Assembly: GCF_030252325.1 (NCBI RefSeq)
Contig: NZ_CP126981.1
Coordinates: 682,001 to 746,000, forward strand
DNA from: Candidatus Mycobacterium wuenschmannii
Lineage (GTDB): Bacteria; Actinomycetota; Actinomycetes; Mycobacteriales; Mycobacteriaceae
Length of the DNA: 64,000 bases
Direction of reading: 5' to 3'
Below are positions 10,961 to 20,453 of the stretch, piece after piece. The translations under genes were made by a program, and so were the position numbers. Under the pieces are notes generated by a model. The model had not been told where the DNA came from and did no database searches. It was given only the letters and a program-made list of their open reading frames with translations. Positions within the stretch are counted from its first letter, which is position 1; every line of letters starts with the position of its first letter.

Positions 10961-12063
10961 TCGGCGACCATCTTGCGGGCGCTCTTGGCGGCGTAAAGGT
11001 CGATGTCGGCGGCGGCCACCGCAGCCGACAAAGCATCGGAGCTGTCGGTTGTGCCCGGCTCGGTGGCGGCCCAGCCGACACTCACCAGGATCCCAGTCTG
11101 CTCGACGACTCTGTCGCGCAATGTTTTTGCGGAATAATGCCGGCCATCCACGGGATGAGCCGCGACCGCGAATTCGTCGCCGCCGAGGCGTGCCACGACG
11201 GCGGTTGAGTCGACGGCCGTCAAAATCGCCAGGGCGACGTCGACCAGGATCTCATCACCCCGGTCATGGCCGTGGGTGTCGTTGGCGGTCTTGAAGTTGT
11301 CGATGTCGATCAGCATCACGTCGACGCCGTCTTCGCTGGCCTCAATCAGATCGCGGGCGCGGGTGTTGAAGGCGCGCCGGTTCGCGATCCCGGTCAGCGG
11401 ATCGGTGTTGGCGTGCGTGTGCTTGGACGCGATCGCTCGCCGCACTTCGGTGGTGTAGATGCTGTGCAGCGCGACGGTGCCGTTGACGACGAACAGCCCG
11501 ATGAGCACCGCCGTGATGACGGCGGGGACGTCGAGATCCCCGTAATCGAGTGCCCACCAGCCGAGACCGATGATGACGCAGCTGGTGAACACGACATGGA
11601 TCAGCCGCGCCGTCGGCGTCACGAAATGAGCGACGTAGGTTCCGATGATCGCGAACAGCATCGCGCCGAATCCCGCCACCATGCCGTTCTGCAGGGTCAA
11701 CAGCACCGAGGTGAGCCCGACGTCCGCGTAGAAGACGAACAACTCCGGCGCGTGGCGATAGCCGGTGTGGTGCGACCACCAGATCGTCGTGTGATTGACC
11801 CGCATCATCGCCACGCCGACCGGAATCGTGGACGCGTAGAAGCCCCAGGCGACGACGCGTTCCGGCAGAGTGCGCGGACCATCATGGGAAAACAAGATGA
11901 GCACGCCGATGAGCGCAAACACGACGACGAAGGCTGCAATGGAGTACCGGTAGGTCGTCTCGCGCATGACGAGCTTGCTCAGGATCTCGAGCTTGTCCCG
12001 CTGGGTCAGGTATTGCTCGGCTGTGGGATTTGACGGGCCACGCAGCCGGCGATGCCAGGACAT
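10957..12063 (-). CDS. Membrane-bound diguanylate cyclase (GGDEF)
   Basis: The 368-residue protein has an N-terminal cytoplasmic segment of about 45 residues, six hydrophobic helices between roughly residues 45 and 210, and a C-terminal GGDEF domain that would make cyclic di-GMP from GTP. The active-site motif RLGGDEFAV is intact, and [12 protein letters not shown] and the metal-site stretch [19 protein letters not shown] are present. No RxxD inhibitory site is seen just upstream of GGDEF (the residues there are STAVVA), so product inhibition may be absent. No EAL domain is attached. The nature of the signal read by the membrane domain is unknown. Confidence 0.88.
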   Translation of the reverse strand: MSWHRRLRGPSNPTAEQYLTQRDKLEILSKLVMRETTYRYSIAAFVVVFALIGVLILFSHDGPRTLPERVVAWGFYASTIPVGVAMMRVNHTTIWWSHHTGYRHAPELFVFYADVGLTSVLLTLQNGMVAGFGAMLFAIIGTYVAHFVTPTARLIHVVFTSCVIIGLGWWALDYGDLDVPAVITAVLIGLFVVNGTVALHSIYTTEVRRAIASKHTHANTDPLTGIANRRAFNTRARDLIEASEDGVDVMLIDIDNFKTANDTHGHDRGDEILVDVALAILTAVDSTAVVARLGGDEFAVAAHPVDGRHYSAKTLRDRVVEQTGILVSVGWAATEPGTTDSSDALSAAVAAADIDLYAAKSARKMVAD

Positions 12064-12256
12064 GACCACCCCGTACCCGTCTGCTCGAACGTCAACGTCG
12101 CAGGTTATCGGAACTCTTGCGGGTTTTTCGCCGGTGCGACGAACTATCCGGCAGCCCGGACGGGCCATTTAGTCCCGAGCTGGGCCGCGGGTAGAGTCGC
12201 TCGCAGTCCGGTGTGCCGACACCACCACCAATCGCGTCGTAGGAGATTGACCGACC

Positions 12257-12820
12257 GTGCCAAGCACTGCCGATTTCAAAAATGGACTTGTACTGGTGAT
12301 CGACGGCCAGCTCTGGCAGATCACCGACTTTCAGCACGTCAAGCCCGGCAAGGGTCCGGCGTTCGTGCGGACCAAGCTGAAAAATGTGCTCTCCGGCAAG
12401 GTCGTCGACAAGACCTACAACGCGGGTGTGAAGGTCGAGACCGCGACGGTGGACCGGCGCGACACCACCTTCCTCTACCGCGACGGCTCCGACTTCGTCT
12501 TCATGGACAGCCAGGACTACGAGCAGCACCCGCTGCCGGAGTCGCTGGTCGGCGACAACTCGCGCTTCCTGCTCGAGGGTCTGCCGGTGCAGGTGGCTTT
12601 CCACAACGGCGCACCCCTCTACATCGAGCTGCCGGTGACCGTCGAACTCGTTGTCACCCACACCGAGCCGGGCCTGCAGGGCGACCGGTCCAGCGCCGGC
12701 ACCAAGCCGGCCACCGTGGAGACCGGCGCCGAGCTTCAGGTCCCGCTGTTCATCAACACCGGCGACAAGCTGAAGGTCGACTCCCGCGACGGAAGCTACC
12801 TGGGACGTGTCAACGCGTGA
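12257..12820 (+). CDS. efp: Translation elongation factor P
   Basis: The 187-residue protein rescues ribosomes stalled at polyproline. The three beta-barrel domains are recognisable: [17 protein letters not shown], domain II with [10 protein letters not shown], and domain III with [12 protein letters not shown]. The tip lysine is K32 in [10 protein letters not shown]. No epmA or epmB gene is present nearby, in line with actinobacterial EF-P. GTG 12257 follows AGGAG at 12241-12245. The stop codon overlaps the nusB start (GTGA), as in M. tuberculosis. Confidence 0.97.
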   Translation: MPSTADFKNGLVLVIDGQLWQITDFQHVKPGKGPAFVRTKLKNVLSGKVVDKTYNAGVKVETATVDRRDTTFLYRDGSDFVFMDSQDYEQHPLPESLVGDNSRFLLEGLPVQVAFHNGAPLYIELPVTVELVVTHTEPGLQGDRSSAGTKPATVETGAELQVPLFINTGDKLKVDSRDGSYLGRVNA

Positions 12821-13311
12821 ATTCTGCCCGTCCCGCGCGACCGGTTAAAGGACGGCACCAGGCACGTAAGCGCGCCGTCGACTTGCTGTTCGAAGCCGAG
12901 GCGCGTGGGTTGACCCCCGCCGCGGCCGCGGATGCCCGCACCGCGCTCGCCGAGGCCAACGACGATGTGGCGCCGCCACACCCGTACACGGTGGCCGTGG
13001 CGCACGGCGTCACCGAGCACGCCGCTCACGTCGACGACCTGATCTCCTCACATCTGCAGGGCTGGACCCTGGATCGGCTGCCGGCCGTTGACCGGGCCAT
13101 CCTGCGGGTCGCGGTCTACGAGCTGCTGCATGCCGACGATGTCCCCGCGCCGGTCGCCGTCGACGAGGCGGTCGAGCTCGCCAAGGAGCTTTCCACTGAC
13201 GACTCGCCGGGTTTCGTCAACGGCGTGCTGGGGCAGGTCATGCTGGTGACCCCGAATATCCGGGCCGCGGCCGAGGCGCTACAGGCAGACGCGGACGCCG
13301 GCGAATCATGA
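12817..13311 (+). CDS. nusB: Transcription antitermination protein NusB
   Basis: The 164-residue all-helical RNA-binding protein binds boxA of rRNA leaders with NusE and supports antitermination. Family features are [21 protein letters not shown] at the N-terminus, [27 protein letters not shown] and [10 protein letters not shown]. The start GTG 12817 overlaps the efp stop, and the stop overlaps the next start. The C-terminal tail after residue 150 is Ala/Asp-rich and unconserved. Confidence 0.95.
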   Translation: MNSARPARPVKGRHQARKRAVDLLFEAEARGLTPAAAADARTALAEANDDVAPPHPYTVAVAHGVTEHAAHVDDLISSHLQGWTLDRLPAVDRAILRVAVYELLHADDVPAPVAVDEAVELAKELSTDDSPGFVNGVLGQVMLVTPNIRAAAEALQADADAGES

Positions 13312-13667
13312 CCCGTCTGGAGCTGCGCGTTCTCATCGCCGGCATCCTGGCGGCAACGGTGGTTTTGGGCGCGGTGTTGTGCGCGGCCTACGGGCAGGCG
13401 GCGATCGCCGCGGCGCTGGCGATCTACGCGCTCGGTGTCGGCGCATGGCTGTATCACTCGATCGAGCGGCTCGTGCTGGCCCGCCGCATCGAGACGGTCC
13501 GCGCGGCCGCGACCCCGTTCCGTCCGCTGCTGCCGGTGATGGCGGCGATCATGGCGCTGACTCAGGCGGTGGTGCGGTCGCTGTCCGACGTCACCGAGGT
13601 CGCGCCCGCGCGCCGCTGGATTCCGATCACCCGGGGTCGAAAGTCCGACGACGACTATCAGGCCTGA
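13308..13667 (+). CDS. Two-helix membrane protein (Rv2532c-like)
   Basis: The 119-residue protein has two strong hydrophobic helices in its first 50 residues (from [16 protein letters not shown] and [15 protein letters not shown]) and a weaker third near residues 72-88, followed by a basic tail. It overlaps the nusB stop as ATGA, so it is cotranslated with efp and nusB. Its position matches the uncharacterised Rv2532c. Function is unknown. Confidence 0.75.
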   Translation: MTRLELRVLIAGILAATVVLGAVLCAAYGQAAIAAALAIYALGVGAWLYHSIERLVLARRIETVRAAATPFRPLLPVMAAIMALTQAVVRSLSDVTEVAPARRWIPITRGRKSDDDYQA

Positions 13668-13671
13668 CAGG

Positions 13672-14274
13672 TCACGGCACGTCGATCGTCGTGGTCACCG
13701 ACACCAGCTGCGGGGTGGCAGGCGCGGACGAGAAACCGAACCGCACCGGCGGATCCAGATCGGCCAATCCGGCCAGGTCGACACCGCGAAACGTGCCGGC
13801 CACCGACGCGATACGACGAGCGCGCCGGACCCCGTAATACTCACGGCGTCCGCTGCCCGCGCTACCCGCCGTGCGCACCCCCGGAACAAGCCGCGCCGCG
13901 ACCGGATCGATGGCGCGCAGCCAGGCCGGGGCCGATGCCAACCGCGCCGGCACCCATCTGAGCAGCCAGTCGAACGGCGCGGCGCCGCCAAGGGTGCCCT
14001 CCGCCGTCAGCCCCGGAGCGGAGACCCGAAAGGCGTCGGTACTCTGCTGCACCGTGACGTCGCCGAGTTCGATCGAGTCGAACATGTATGTGGCGGAGAC
14101 GAACTCGGCGACATCGGCGTTGGGCGCCAGCAACGACCGACGGCCGTCTGCCTCTTCGACCATGACGTCGGCGAACCGGCCGAACGGCGACTCGAGCCAG
14201 GACCCGACCACGAACCGGGTACCGGCCCGCGTGCCGAACCCCGCGATATGTCCGTTGAACACCAGGCGTGGCAT
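13672..14274 (-). CDS. Conserved hypothetical protein, 200 residues
   Basis: The protein has no transmembrane helix or signal peptide. It starts with MPRLVFNGHIAGFGTRAGTRFVVGSW and has a mixed composition with aromatic pairs, suggesting a globular beta-rich fold. I do not recognise the family. It is divergent from the decarboxylase gene and convergent with the nusB operon. Codon use agrees with the neighbours, so it is likely a real gene. Confidence 0.65.
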   Translation of the reverse strand: MPRLVFNGHIAGFGTRAGTRFVVGSWLESPFGRFADVMVEEADGRRSLLAPNADVAEFVSATYMFDSIELGDVTVQQSTDAFRVSAPGLTAEGTLGGAAPFDWLLRWVPARLASAPAWLRAIDPVAARLVPGVRTAGSAGSGRREYYGVRRARRIASVAGTFRGVDLAGLADLDPPVRFGFSSAPATPQLVSVTTTIDVP

Positions 14275-14345
14275 GCCTCCATTCTGAGCGAACCGTCAAC
14301 GGCGAAACACCCGCATCTTTGTTAACAGAGGGACACACTGGCGAT

Positions 14346-17090
14346 ATGGATCGAGACGGCAGACACCCGAGACGGCTGTGCGTCTCCGCGCTGGCGGCGG
14401 TGGCCAACCCGTCGTATTCGCGGGTCGACACCTGGAACCTGCTCGACGACGCCTGCCACCAACTCGCGGTGGTCGATCGCGCCGGAATGGACACCAGCCA
14501 CGAGGCGGCCCGGGTCCGCCGCCTGCTCAACCGGCTCAGCGCCTACGAGCGCTACTGGATCTACCCGGGCCCGGAGAACCTCGCGGCCTACTGCGGCTAC
14601 CTCGACCAGCTGGCCACCGTCAGCCTGGCCGAGCAGGTGTCGCTGGCGGTGCGACTGCTCTCCGAATATGGCGATCGCGCAGCGCTTTTCGACACTTCGT
14701 CGTCGCTGGCCGACCAGGAACTGGTGGCCCGCGCCAAGGAACAGCAGTTCTACACGGTGCTGCTGGCCGACGACGCGCCGGTCAACGCGCCCGAGGGTCT
14801 GGCGGAGAGCCTGCGCGCGGTCCGCGACATCGGCGACGACGTGCAGTTCGAACTGCTGGTGGTCTCCAGCGTCGAGGACGCGATCACCGCGGTCGCGCTG
14901 AACGGGGAGATCCAGGCCGCGATCATCCGGCACGACATCCCGTTGCGCTCCCACGACCGGGTGCCGTTGATGACCACGCTGCTCGGCCCGAACGACGAAG
15001 TGATCGCCACCGACCGCACCCACGACTGGGTCGAGTGCGGCGAGTGGATTCGCGAACTGCGACCGCACATCGACCTCTACCTGCTCACCGACGAGTCGAT
15101 CGCCGCCGAGACGGACGAAACGGGCGTCTACGACCGCACCTTCTACCGGCTCAACGACGTCACCGACCTGCACAGCACCGTGCTGGGTGGGATCAGAAGC
15201 CGTTACGCCACACCATTTTTCGACGCCTTGCGGGCCTACGCCGCGCGGCCGGCCGGCCAGTTTCACGCGCTGCCCGTCGCTCGCGGCGCCAGCATCTTCA
15301 ACTCGAAGACGTTGCGGGACATGGGGGAGTTCTACGGCCGCAACATCTTCATGGCGGAGACGTCGACCACCTCGGGTGGACTCGATTCGCTGCTCGACCC
15401 GCACGGCAACATCAAAAAGGCGATGGACAAGGCCGCGCACACCTGGAACTCCGACCACACCTACTTCGTCACCAACGGCACCTCGACCGCCAACAAGATC
15501 GTCGTGCAGTCGCTGACCCGGCCGGGCGACATCGTGCTGATCGACCGCAACTGCCACAAGTCACACCACTACGGCCTGGTGCTGGCCGGGGCGTACCCGT
15601 TGTATCTGGATGCCTATGAGCTGCAACCGTTTGCGATCTACGGCGCGGTGTCGCTGCAGACCATCAAGAAGGCGCTGCTCGACCTCGAAGCGGCGGGGCA
15701 GCTGCACAAAGTGCGCATGCTGCTGCTCACCAACTGCACCTTCGACGGCGTCGTCTACAACCCGCGACGAGTGATGGAGGAGGTGCTGGCGATCAAGCCG
15801 GACATCTGCTTCCTGTGGGACGAGGCGTGGTACGCGTTCGCCACCGCGGTGCCGTGGGCGCGGCAACGCACCGCGATGGTCTCAGCCGAACGACTCGAAT
15901 CGATGTTGTCATCGCCCGCCTACGCGCAGGAGTATCTGCAGTGGAAGGAGTCGATGCGGGACATCCCGCGCAGCGAGTGGGGCGAGCACCGGCTGCTTCC
16001 CGATCCCAGCCAGGCCCGGGTGCGGGTCTACGCGACGCACTCGACCCACAAGTCGCTGTCGGCGCTGCGCCAGGCGTCGATGATCCACATCCGCGATCAG
16101 GACTTCAATTCGCTGTCCCGAGACGCCTTCGGTGAGGCGTTCCTGACACACACCTCGACCTCGCCCAACCAGCAACTGCTGGCCTCGCTCGACCTGGCCC
16201 GTCGCCAGGTCGACATCGAAGGCTTCCAGATGGTTCGCTACGTCTACGACATGGCGCTGGTCTTCCGGCATCGCGTGCGCAAGGACCGGTTGATCGGCAA
16301 GTGGTTCCGCATCCTCGACGAATCCGATTTGGTGCCAAACGAATTCAGGCAGTCGGCGGTCAGTTCCTATCGGCAGGTGCGCCAGGGTGCGCTTGCGGAC
16401 TGGAACGAGGCGTGGCGGTCCGACCAGTTCGTGCTCGACCCGACGCGGGTCACGCTGTTCATCGGCAAGACCGGCATGAACGGCTTCGACTTCCGCGAGA
16501 AGATCCTGATGGACCGCTTCGGCATCCAGATCAACAAGACGTCGATCAACAGCGTGCTGCTGATCTTCACCATCGGGGTGACCTGGTCGAGCGTGCATTA
16601 CCTGCTCGACGTGCTGCGCCGGGTCGCGACCGACTTCGACCACGAGGAGGCCGCGGCGAGCCGCGACGACCGCGCGCTGCATCAGCGCCGGGTCGAGGAG
16701 ATCACCGAGGACCTTCCCGCGCTGCCGGACTTCAGCGAGTTCGACAACACGTTCAAGCCCGACGACGGCAGCTCGTTCGGCGACATGCGGTCGGCGTTCT
16801 ACGCGGGTTACGAGGACACCGACCGTGAACACGTGATGATCGGGGAGGCGGGCCGGCGGCTTGCCGACGGAAAGTCCTTGGTGTCAACTGGTTTCGTGGT
16901 GCCCTATCCGCCGGGCTTCCCGGTGCTGGTGCCCGGCCAGGTGGTGTCCAAGCAGATCCTGTATTTCCTGGCGCAACTCGATGTCAAAGAGATCCACGGA
17001 TACAACCCGGAACTGGGCCTGTCGGTGTTCACCGAGGACGCACTCAAACGCATCTACGCGGCGCGGTGCGCGGATACGTCGACCGGCTAG
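14346..17090 (+). CDS. Orn/Lys/Arg decarboxylase family PLP enzyme (Rv2531c-like)
   Basis: The 914-residue protein is a fold-type I PLP enzyme of the ornithine/lysine/arginine decarboxylase family. The central PLP domain has TSGGLDSLLDPHG, DRNCHKSHHYGL, DEAWYAF (the aspartate pairs with the pyridine nitrogen) and HSTHKSLSALRQ with the Schiff-base lysine. The N-terminal 250 residues form a response-regulator-like wing domain and the C-terminal 200 residues the family C-terminal domain. The most likely product is a polyamine precursor or cadaverine, but residues deciding the substrate cannot be read with confidence. ATG 14346 follows AGAGGGA; an earlier in-frame ATG at 14268 would overlap the divergent gene. 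Confidence 0.88.
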   Translation: MDRDGRHPRRLCVSALAAVANPSYSRVDTWNLLDDACHQLAVVDRAGMDTSHEAARVRRLLNRLSAYERYWIYPGPENLAAYCGYLDQLATVSLAEQVSLAVRLLSEYGDRAALFDTSSSLADQELVARAKEQQFYTVLLADDAPVNAPEGLAESLRAVRDIGDDVQFELLVVSSVEDAITAVALNGEIQAAIIRHDIPLRSHDRVPLMTTLLGPNDEVIATDRTHDWVECGEWIRELRPHIDLYLLTDESIAAETDETGVYDRTFYRLNDVTDLHSTVLGGIRSRYATPFFDALRAYAARPAGQFHALPVARGASIFNSKTLRDMGEFYGRNIFMAETSTTSGGLDSLLDPHGNIKKAMDKAAHTWNSDHTYFVTNGTSTANKIVVQSLTRPGDIVLIDRNCHKSHHYGLVLAGAYPLYLDAYELQPFAIYGAVSLQTIKKALLDLEAAGQLHKVRMLLLTNCTFDGVVYNPRRVMEEVLAIKPDICFLWDEAWYAFATAVPWARQRTAMVSAERLESMLSSPAYAQEYLQWKESMRDIPRSEWGEHRLLPDPSQARVRVYATHSTHKSLSALRQASMIHIRDQDFNSLSRDAFGEAFLTHTSTSPNQQLLASLDLARRQVDIEGFQMVRYVYDMALVFRHRVRKDRLIGKWFRILDESDLVPNEFRQSAVSSYRQVRQGALADWNEAWRSDQFVLDPTRVTLFIGKTGMNGFDFREKILMDRFGIQINKTSINSVLLIFTIGVTWSSVHYLLDVLRRVATDFDHEEAAASRDDRALHQRRVEEITEDLPALPDFSEFDNTFKPDDGSSFGDMRSAFYAGYEDTDREHVMIGEAGRRLADGKSLVSTGFVVPYPPGFPVLVPGQVVSKQILYFLAQLDVKEIHGYNPELGLSVFTEDALKRIYAARCADTSTG

Positions 17091-17120
17091 TTTTCGCTCA
17101 CCGCGATCAGAAACTCCGGG

Positions 17121-17205
17121 GGTGAACGCCAGGTGGCGCAATGGCCAGCCGGTGTGCGGTATCGGCTGGTGACGGCCGAATCCGCGGTGGCGTAATGCGT
17201 TCACC
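17121..17205. promoter_or_regulatory. Paired repeats upstream of gntR, possible operator
   Basis: GGTGAACGC (17121-17129) and its exact complement GCGTTCACC (17197-17205) bracket two near-identical direct repeats, GGTGGCGCAATG (17132-17143) and GGTGGCGTAATG (17186-17197, one mismatch). The arrangement upstream of a GntR-family gene suggests autoregulatory binding sites. This is inference from symmetry alone. Confidence 0.35.
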
Positions 17206-17255
17206 GGCCGCCTCGGCGCGGACGCGGTCGGCGGGGACTTCGGCGGGTGCGGCGT

Positions 17256-17268
17256 TAGCGTGGCGACG
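17256..17268 (+). promoter_or_regulatory. Leaderless -10 box of the gntR operon
   Basis: TAGCGT at 17256-17261 fits TAnnnT and is followed by exactly six bases before GTG 17268. No Shine-Dalgarno sequence is present. This is the standard signature for a leaderless mycobacterial transcript starting at the start codon. Confidence 0.55.
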
Positions 17269-18005
17269 TGGCCGTACCATTGCCGATCCGACAACCCCGC
17301 GCCGATCGCGCGCGCCAGGTCGCCGATGTGTTGCGCCAGCAGATCCACTCCGGCGTCTACGACCACAACCTGCCTGGTGAGACGGCGCTGTCGGCGGAAT
17401 TCTCGGTGTCGCGCAACACCATTCGCGAGGCCCTCACCACGTTGAAGAACGAGGGCCTGATCGAGCGCGGCCCCAAAGTCGGCACCCACGTGGCGCAGCG
17501 CAAGTACGACCACGGCCTCGACACCCTGCTGGGCCTGAAGGAGACATTCAAGAGCTACGGCGAGGTCCGCAACGAAGTGCGTGCCGCGATGACGGTGTCG
17601 GCGCCGCCATCAGTCGCGCAGCGGCTTCGGCTCGACCCGGGACAGCAGGTGGTGTTCGTCGAACGGCTGCGATACCTCGGCGGATTGCCGCTCAGCATCG
17701 ACCTGACCTACCTGCAGCCCGACATCGGCGCCCAGGTGTTGACGCACTCGCTGGAGACCAACGACATCTTCGCGCTCATCGAACAGCTCACCGGCCGCCG
17801 GCTCGGGGCGGCGTCGTTGGCGCTGGAAGCGATTCCGGCCGATGCACATTCGGCTGCGGCGCTGCAGGTGCCGGACGGCGCACCGCTGCTGATGCTGGAG
17901 CGACTGACCAGCCTCAACGACGGCCGGCCCGTCGACCTCGAATACATCCGGATGCGTGGCGACCGAATCACCATGCGCGGCAACTTGATAAGGACCGAAC
18001 CATGA
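17268..18005 (+). CDS. GntR-family regulator with UTRA domain (HutC subfamily)
   Basis: The 245-residue protein has an N-terminal winged helix (ADVLRQQIHSGVYDHNLPGE, then SVSRNTIREALTTLKNEGLIERGPKVGTHV) and a C-terminal UTRA ligand-binding domain (from about residue 85, with VFVERLRYLGGLPLSIDLTYL and PLLMLERLTSLNDGRPVDLEYIRMRGDR). UTRA regulators usually sense the small molecule handled by the genes they control. The stop overlaps the ferredoxin start as ATGA, so it is the first gene of the operon and probably autoregulated. Confidence 0.92.
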   Translation: MAVPLPIRQPRADRARQVADVLRQQIHSGVYDHNLPGETALSAEFSVSRNTIREALTTLKNEGLIERGPKVGTHVAQRKYDHGLDTLLGLKETFKSYGEVRNEVRAAMTVSAPPSVAQRLRLDPGQQVVFVERLRYLGGLPLSIDLTYLQPDIGAQVLTHSLETNDIFALIEQLTGRRLGAASLALEAIPADAHSAAALQVPDGAPLLMLERLTSLNDGRPVDLEYIRMRGDRITMRGNLIRTEP

Positions 18006-18229
18006 CACTGGTCAACAACCGCTCCGACGTCCCGGTCACCATCGACCAGTCGCTGTGCATCGACGGCTGCACCCTGTGCGTCGACATCTGCCCGCTGGAC
18101 TCGCTGGCCATCAATCCCGAGACCGGCAAGGCCTTCATGCACGTCGACGAATGCTGGTACTGCGGACCGTGCGCCGCCCGCTGCCCGACCGGCGCGGTCA
18201 CTGTCAACATGCCCTACCTGATCCGCTAG
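18002..18229 (+). CDS. Two-cluster [4Fe-4S] ferredoxin, AprB-like
   Basis: The 75-residue protein carries two [4Fe-4S] motifs: C19, C23, C26, C30-P and C51, C54, C57, C61-P. The first has C-x3-C spacing instead of C-x2-C. The second, ECWYCGPCAARCPTGAVTV, resembles the conserved CWECYSCVKICP-type segment of AprB, the beta subunit of dissimilatory APS reductase. AprB normally has about 150 residues with a C-terminal tail wrapping AprA; that tail is absent here. It probably passes electrons to or from the flavoprotein encoded at the operon end. Start ATG 18002 overlaps the gntR stop. Confidence 0.88.
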   Translation: MTLVNNRSDVPVTIDQSLCIDGCTLCVDICPLDSLAINPETGKAFMHVDECWYCGPCAARCPTGAVTVNMPYLIR

Positions 18230-18237
18230 GACGGCGC

Positions 18238-19596
18238 ATGACGAATTCCCGCAGGCTGGCTTCGGCTCTCGTCGCCCTCACCATGGTGGCGCCCGGATGC
18301 GCACTGGACTCCGGCAACGCCGTCAACGTCGTGGTCGGCTACCAGTCCAAGACCATCAATACGGTCACGGCGGGCACGCTGTTGCGGGCTCAGGGCTACC
18401 TCGAGCACCGACTCGCCGACGTCACCAAGCGCACCGGCACGAAATTCCGTGTGGTGTGGGAGGACTACGACACCGGCGCGCCGATCACGGCGCAGATGGT
18501 TGCCGAGAAGATCGACATCGGCTCGATGGGCGACTACCCGATGCTGATCAACGGCTCTCGGACGCAGGCCAACCCGCGCGCCGCCACCGAGATCGTGTCG
18601 GTCACCGGCTACAACGCCAGGGGCGCACTCAACATGGTTGTGGTCGAGCCGAATTCGGCCGCCACCGCGTTACCGGACCTGGCCGGCAAGAAAATCTCGG
18701 CCAGCGTCGGATCGGCCGGGCACGGCACCCTGGTACGCGCGCTGACCGGTGCCGGGATCAACCCCGGTACCGGGGTAGAGGTCCTCAACCAGCAACCCCA
18801 GGTCGGCGCATCCGCCCTTGAATCCGGCCAGGCGCAGGGCCTTTCACAGTTCGTCGCATGGCCCGGCCTGTTGGTCCAGCAGGGCAAGGCCAAGCTGCTC
18901 TACGACGGGGCGGAGCTGAACTACCCGACGCTGCACGGCGTGGTGGTCCGGCGTGCCTACGCGGCTGCCCATCCGGACGTCCTCGACGCCTTCCTGCAGG
19001 CCCAGCTCGACGCGACCGACTTCCTCAACGCCAAGCCGCTGGAGGCCGCGCGCATCGTCGCCGAGTCCAGCGGCCTGCCCCAAGAGGTCGTCTACCTGTA
19101 CAACGGCCCGGGCGGCACCGCCTTCGACGCCACCCTGAAGCCGTCGCTGGTCGACGCGCTGAAAGGTGATGTGCCCTATCTGAAGTCGATCGGCGACTTC
19201 GCCGATCTGGACGTGGCCAACTTCGTCCAGGACGGCCCGCTGCGGTCGGCGTTCGCAGCCCGCAAGCTCGACTACGGCGTGGCGTTGCATGCGACCACTC
19301 CAGCCCGCGGCAGCGAGTTGTGGCTGCAGGGATCCGACACCACCCAGCCGGTCGCGACGCCCGCCGACCTGCTGAAGGCCGTGCGCGACGCCACCGCCCA
19401 CGGGTCGCATGTCCGGGCCGCCTACGTGCCCGACGCTGAGCTCGGTACCCGCTGGTTCGCCGACAAGATGACATGGGTGCGTGACGGCGCGAGCTACCTA
19501 CCGTTCGACACCGTGTCCGGCGCGCGCCGCTACCTCGCAGCGCATCCCGGCAGCACCCTCATCGACTACCAACAAGCATTGGCAGGTGCCGCGTGA
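18238..19596 (+). CDS. ABC transporter substrate-binding lipoprotein (SsuA/TauA/NMT1 type)
   Basis: The 452-residue protein has a lipoprotein signal: positively charged N-terminus, hydrophobic stretch and lipobox VAPGC with C21. The mature part looks like the periplasmic-binding fold used for sulfonates, taurine, nitrate or thiamin precursors, with GYQSKTINTVTAGTLLR near the N-terminus, KIDIGSMGDYPMLING, LAGKKISASVGSAGHG and HGVVVRRAYAAAHPD. The chain is longer than the usual 310-340 residues; the extra C-terminal ~100 residues include a second lobe segment from about 380. Start ATG 18238 is 8 bases after the ferredoxin stop. The ligand is unknown. Confidence 0.88.
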   Translation: MTNSRRLASALVALTMVAPGCALDSGNAVNVVVGYQSKTINTVTAGTLLRAQGYLEHRLADVTKRTGTKFRVVWEDYDTGAPITAQMVAEKIDIGSMGDYPMLINGSRTQANPRAATEIVSVTGYNARGALNMVVVEPNSAATALPDLAGKKISASVGSAGHGTLVRALTGAGINPGTGVEVLNQQPQVGASALESGQAQGLSQFVAWPGLLVQQGKAKLLYDGAELNYPTLHGVVVRRAYAAAHPDVLDAFLQAQLDATDFLNAKPLEAARIVAESSGLPQEVVYLYNGPGGTAFDATLKPSLVDALKGDVPYLKSIGDFADLDVANFVQDGPLRSAFAARKLDYGVALHATTPARGSELWLQGSDTTQPVATPADLLKAVRDATAHGSHVRAAYVPDAELGTRWFADKMTWVRDGASYLPFDTVSGARRYLAAHPGSTLIDYQQALAGAA

Positions 19597-20453
19597 CCGC
19601 TGTCGACGTGAGTGTTCAGGGGGCCGCGGTCGCGGTGCCGGTAGCCCGTGTCACCGCGGCGCGCAAGCCCGCAACGGCGTGGCGATCGCGCGCGCTTCGG
19701 GTGGCCTCGGTGGTCGCCGCGATCGGGCTGTGGCAGTTGCTGACGGCCGGCCACGTGCGCTTCTGGTTACGCTTCGACACGCTGCCGACCGTCACCGAGA
19801 TCGTCGGCGCGCTGACCCGTGCGGTCGGAACCCATGGCTACTGGCTGGATTTGGCACAGTCGCTGATCCGCATCCTGACGGGGTTCGGGCTGGCCGCCGT
19901 CGTCGGAGTGGCCAGCGGCATCCTGCTCGGCCGGTCCCGACTGGCCTCCGATGTGCTCGGGCCACTGACCGAACTCGCCCGCCCAATCCCCGCGATAGCC
20001 GTTGTGCCGGTGGCCATTCTGCTGTTCCCGACAGACGAGGCGGGCATCGTGTTCATCACGTTCCTGGCCGCGTATTTTCCGATCATGGTGAGCACCCGGC
20101 ACGCCGTGCGGGCGCTGCCGACGCTGTGGGAGGACTCGGTCCGCACGCTCGGCGGCCGGCGTTGGGACGTGCTGACCCAGGTGGTGCTGCCCGGGATTCA
20201 GCCCGGCGTGTTCGGGGGACTGTCGGTCGGGATGGGTGTCGCGTGGATCTGTGTGATCTCGGCCGAGATGATCTCCGGCCGACTCGGTGTCGGGTATCGC
20301 ACCTGGCAGGCCTACACGGTGCTGGCCTACCCACAGGTGTTCGTCGGCATCATCACGATCGGTGCGCTCGGGTTCGCGACCTCTGCGGCAGTGGAGCTGA
20401 TCGGCCGCCGAGCGACGCGCTGGCTGCCACGCGGGGAGGGGCACGGCCGATGA
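19593..20453 (+). CDS. ABC transporter permease (SsuC/TauC type)
   Basis: The 286-residue inner-membrane protein has six hydrophobic helices and the EAA-type cytoplasmic loop ALPTLWEDSVRTLGGRRWDVLTQVVLPG, which docks on the ATPase. LARPIPAIAVVPVAILLF and SGRLGVGYRTWQAYTVL are typical of the BPD_transp_1 domain in sulfonate, taurine and nitrate importers. Start GTG 19593 overlaps the lipoprotein stop and its stop overlaps the ATPase start. Confidence 0.92.
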   Translation: MTAVDVSVQGAAVAVPVARVTAARKPATAWRSRALRVASVVAAIGLWQLLTAGHVRFWLRFDTLPTVTEIVGALTRAVGTHGYWLDLAQSLIRILTGFGLAAVVGVASGILLGRSRLASDVLGPLTELARPIPAIAVVPVAILLFPTDEAGIVFITFLAAYFPIMVSTRHAVRALPTLWEDSVRTLGGRRWDVLTQVVLPGIQPGVFGGLSVGMGVAWICVISAEMISGRLGVGYRTWQAYTVLAYPQVFVGIITIGALGFATSAAVELIGRRATRWLPRGEGHGR

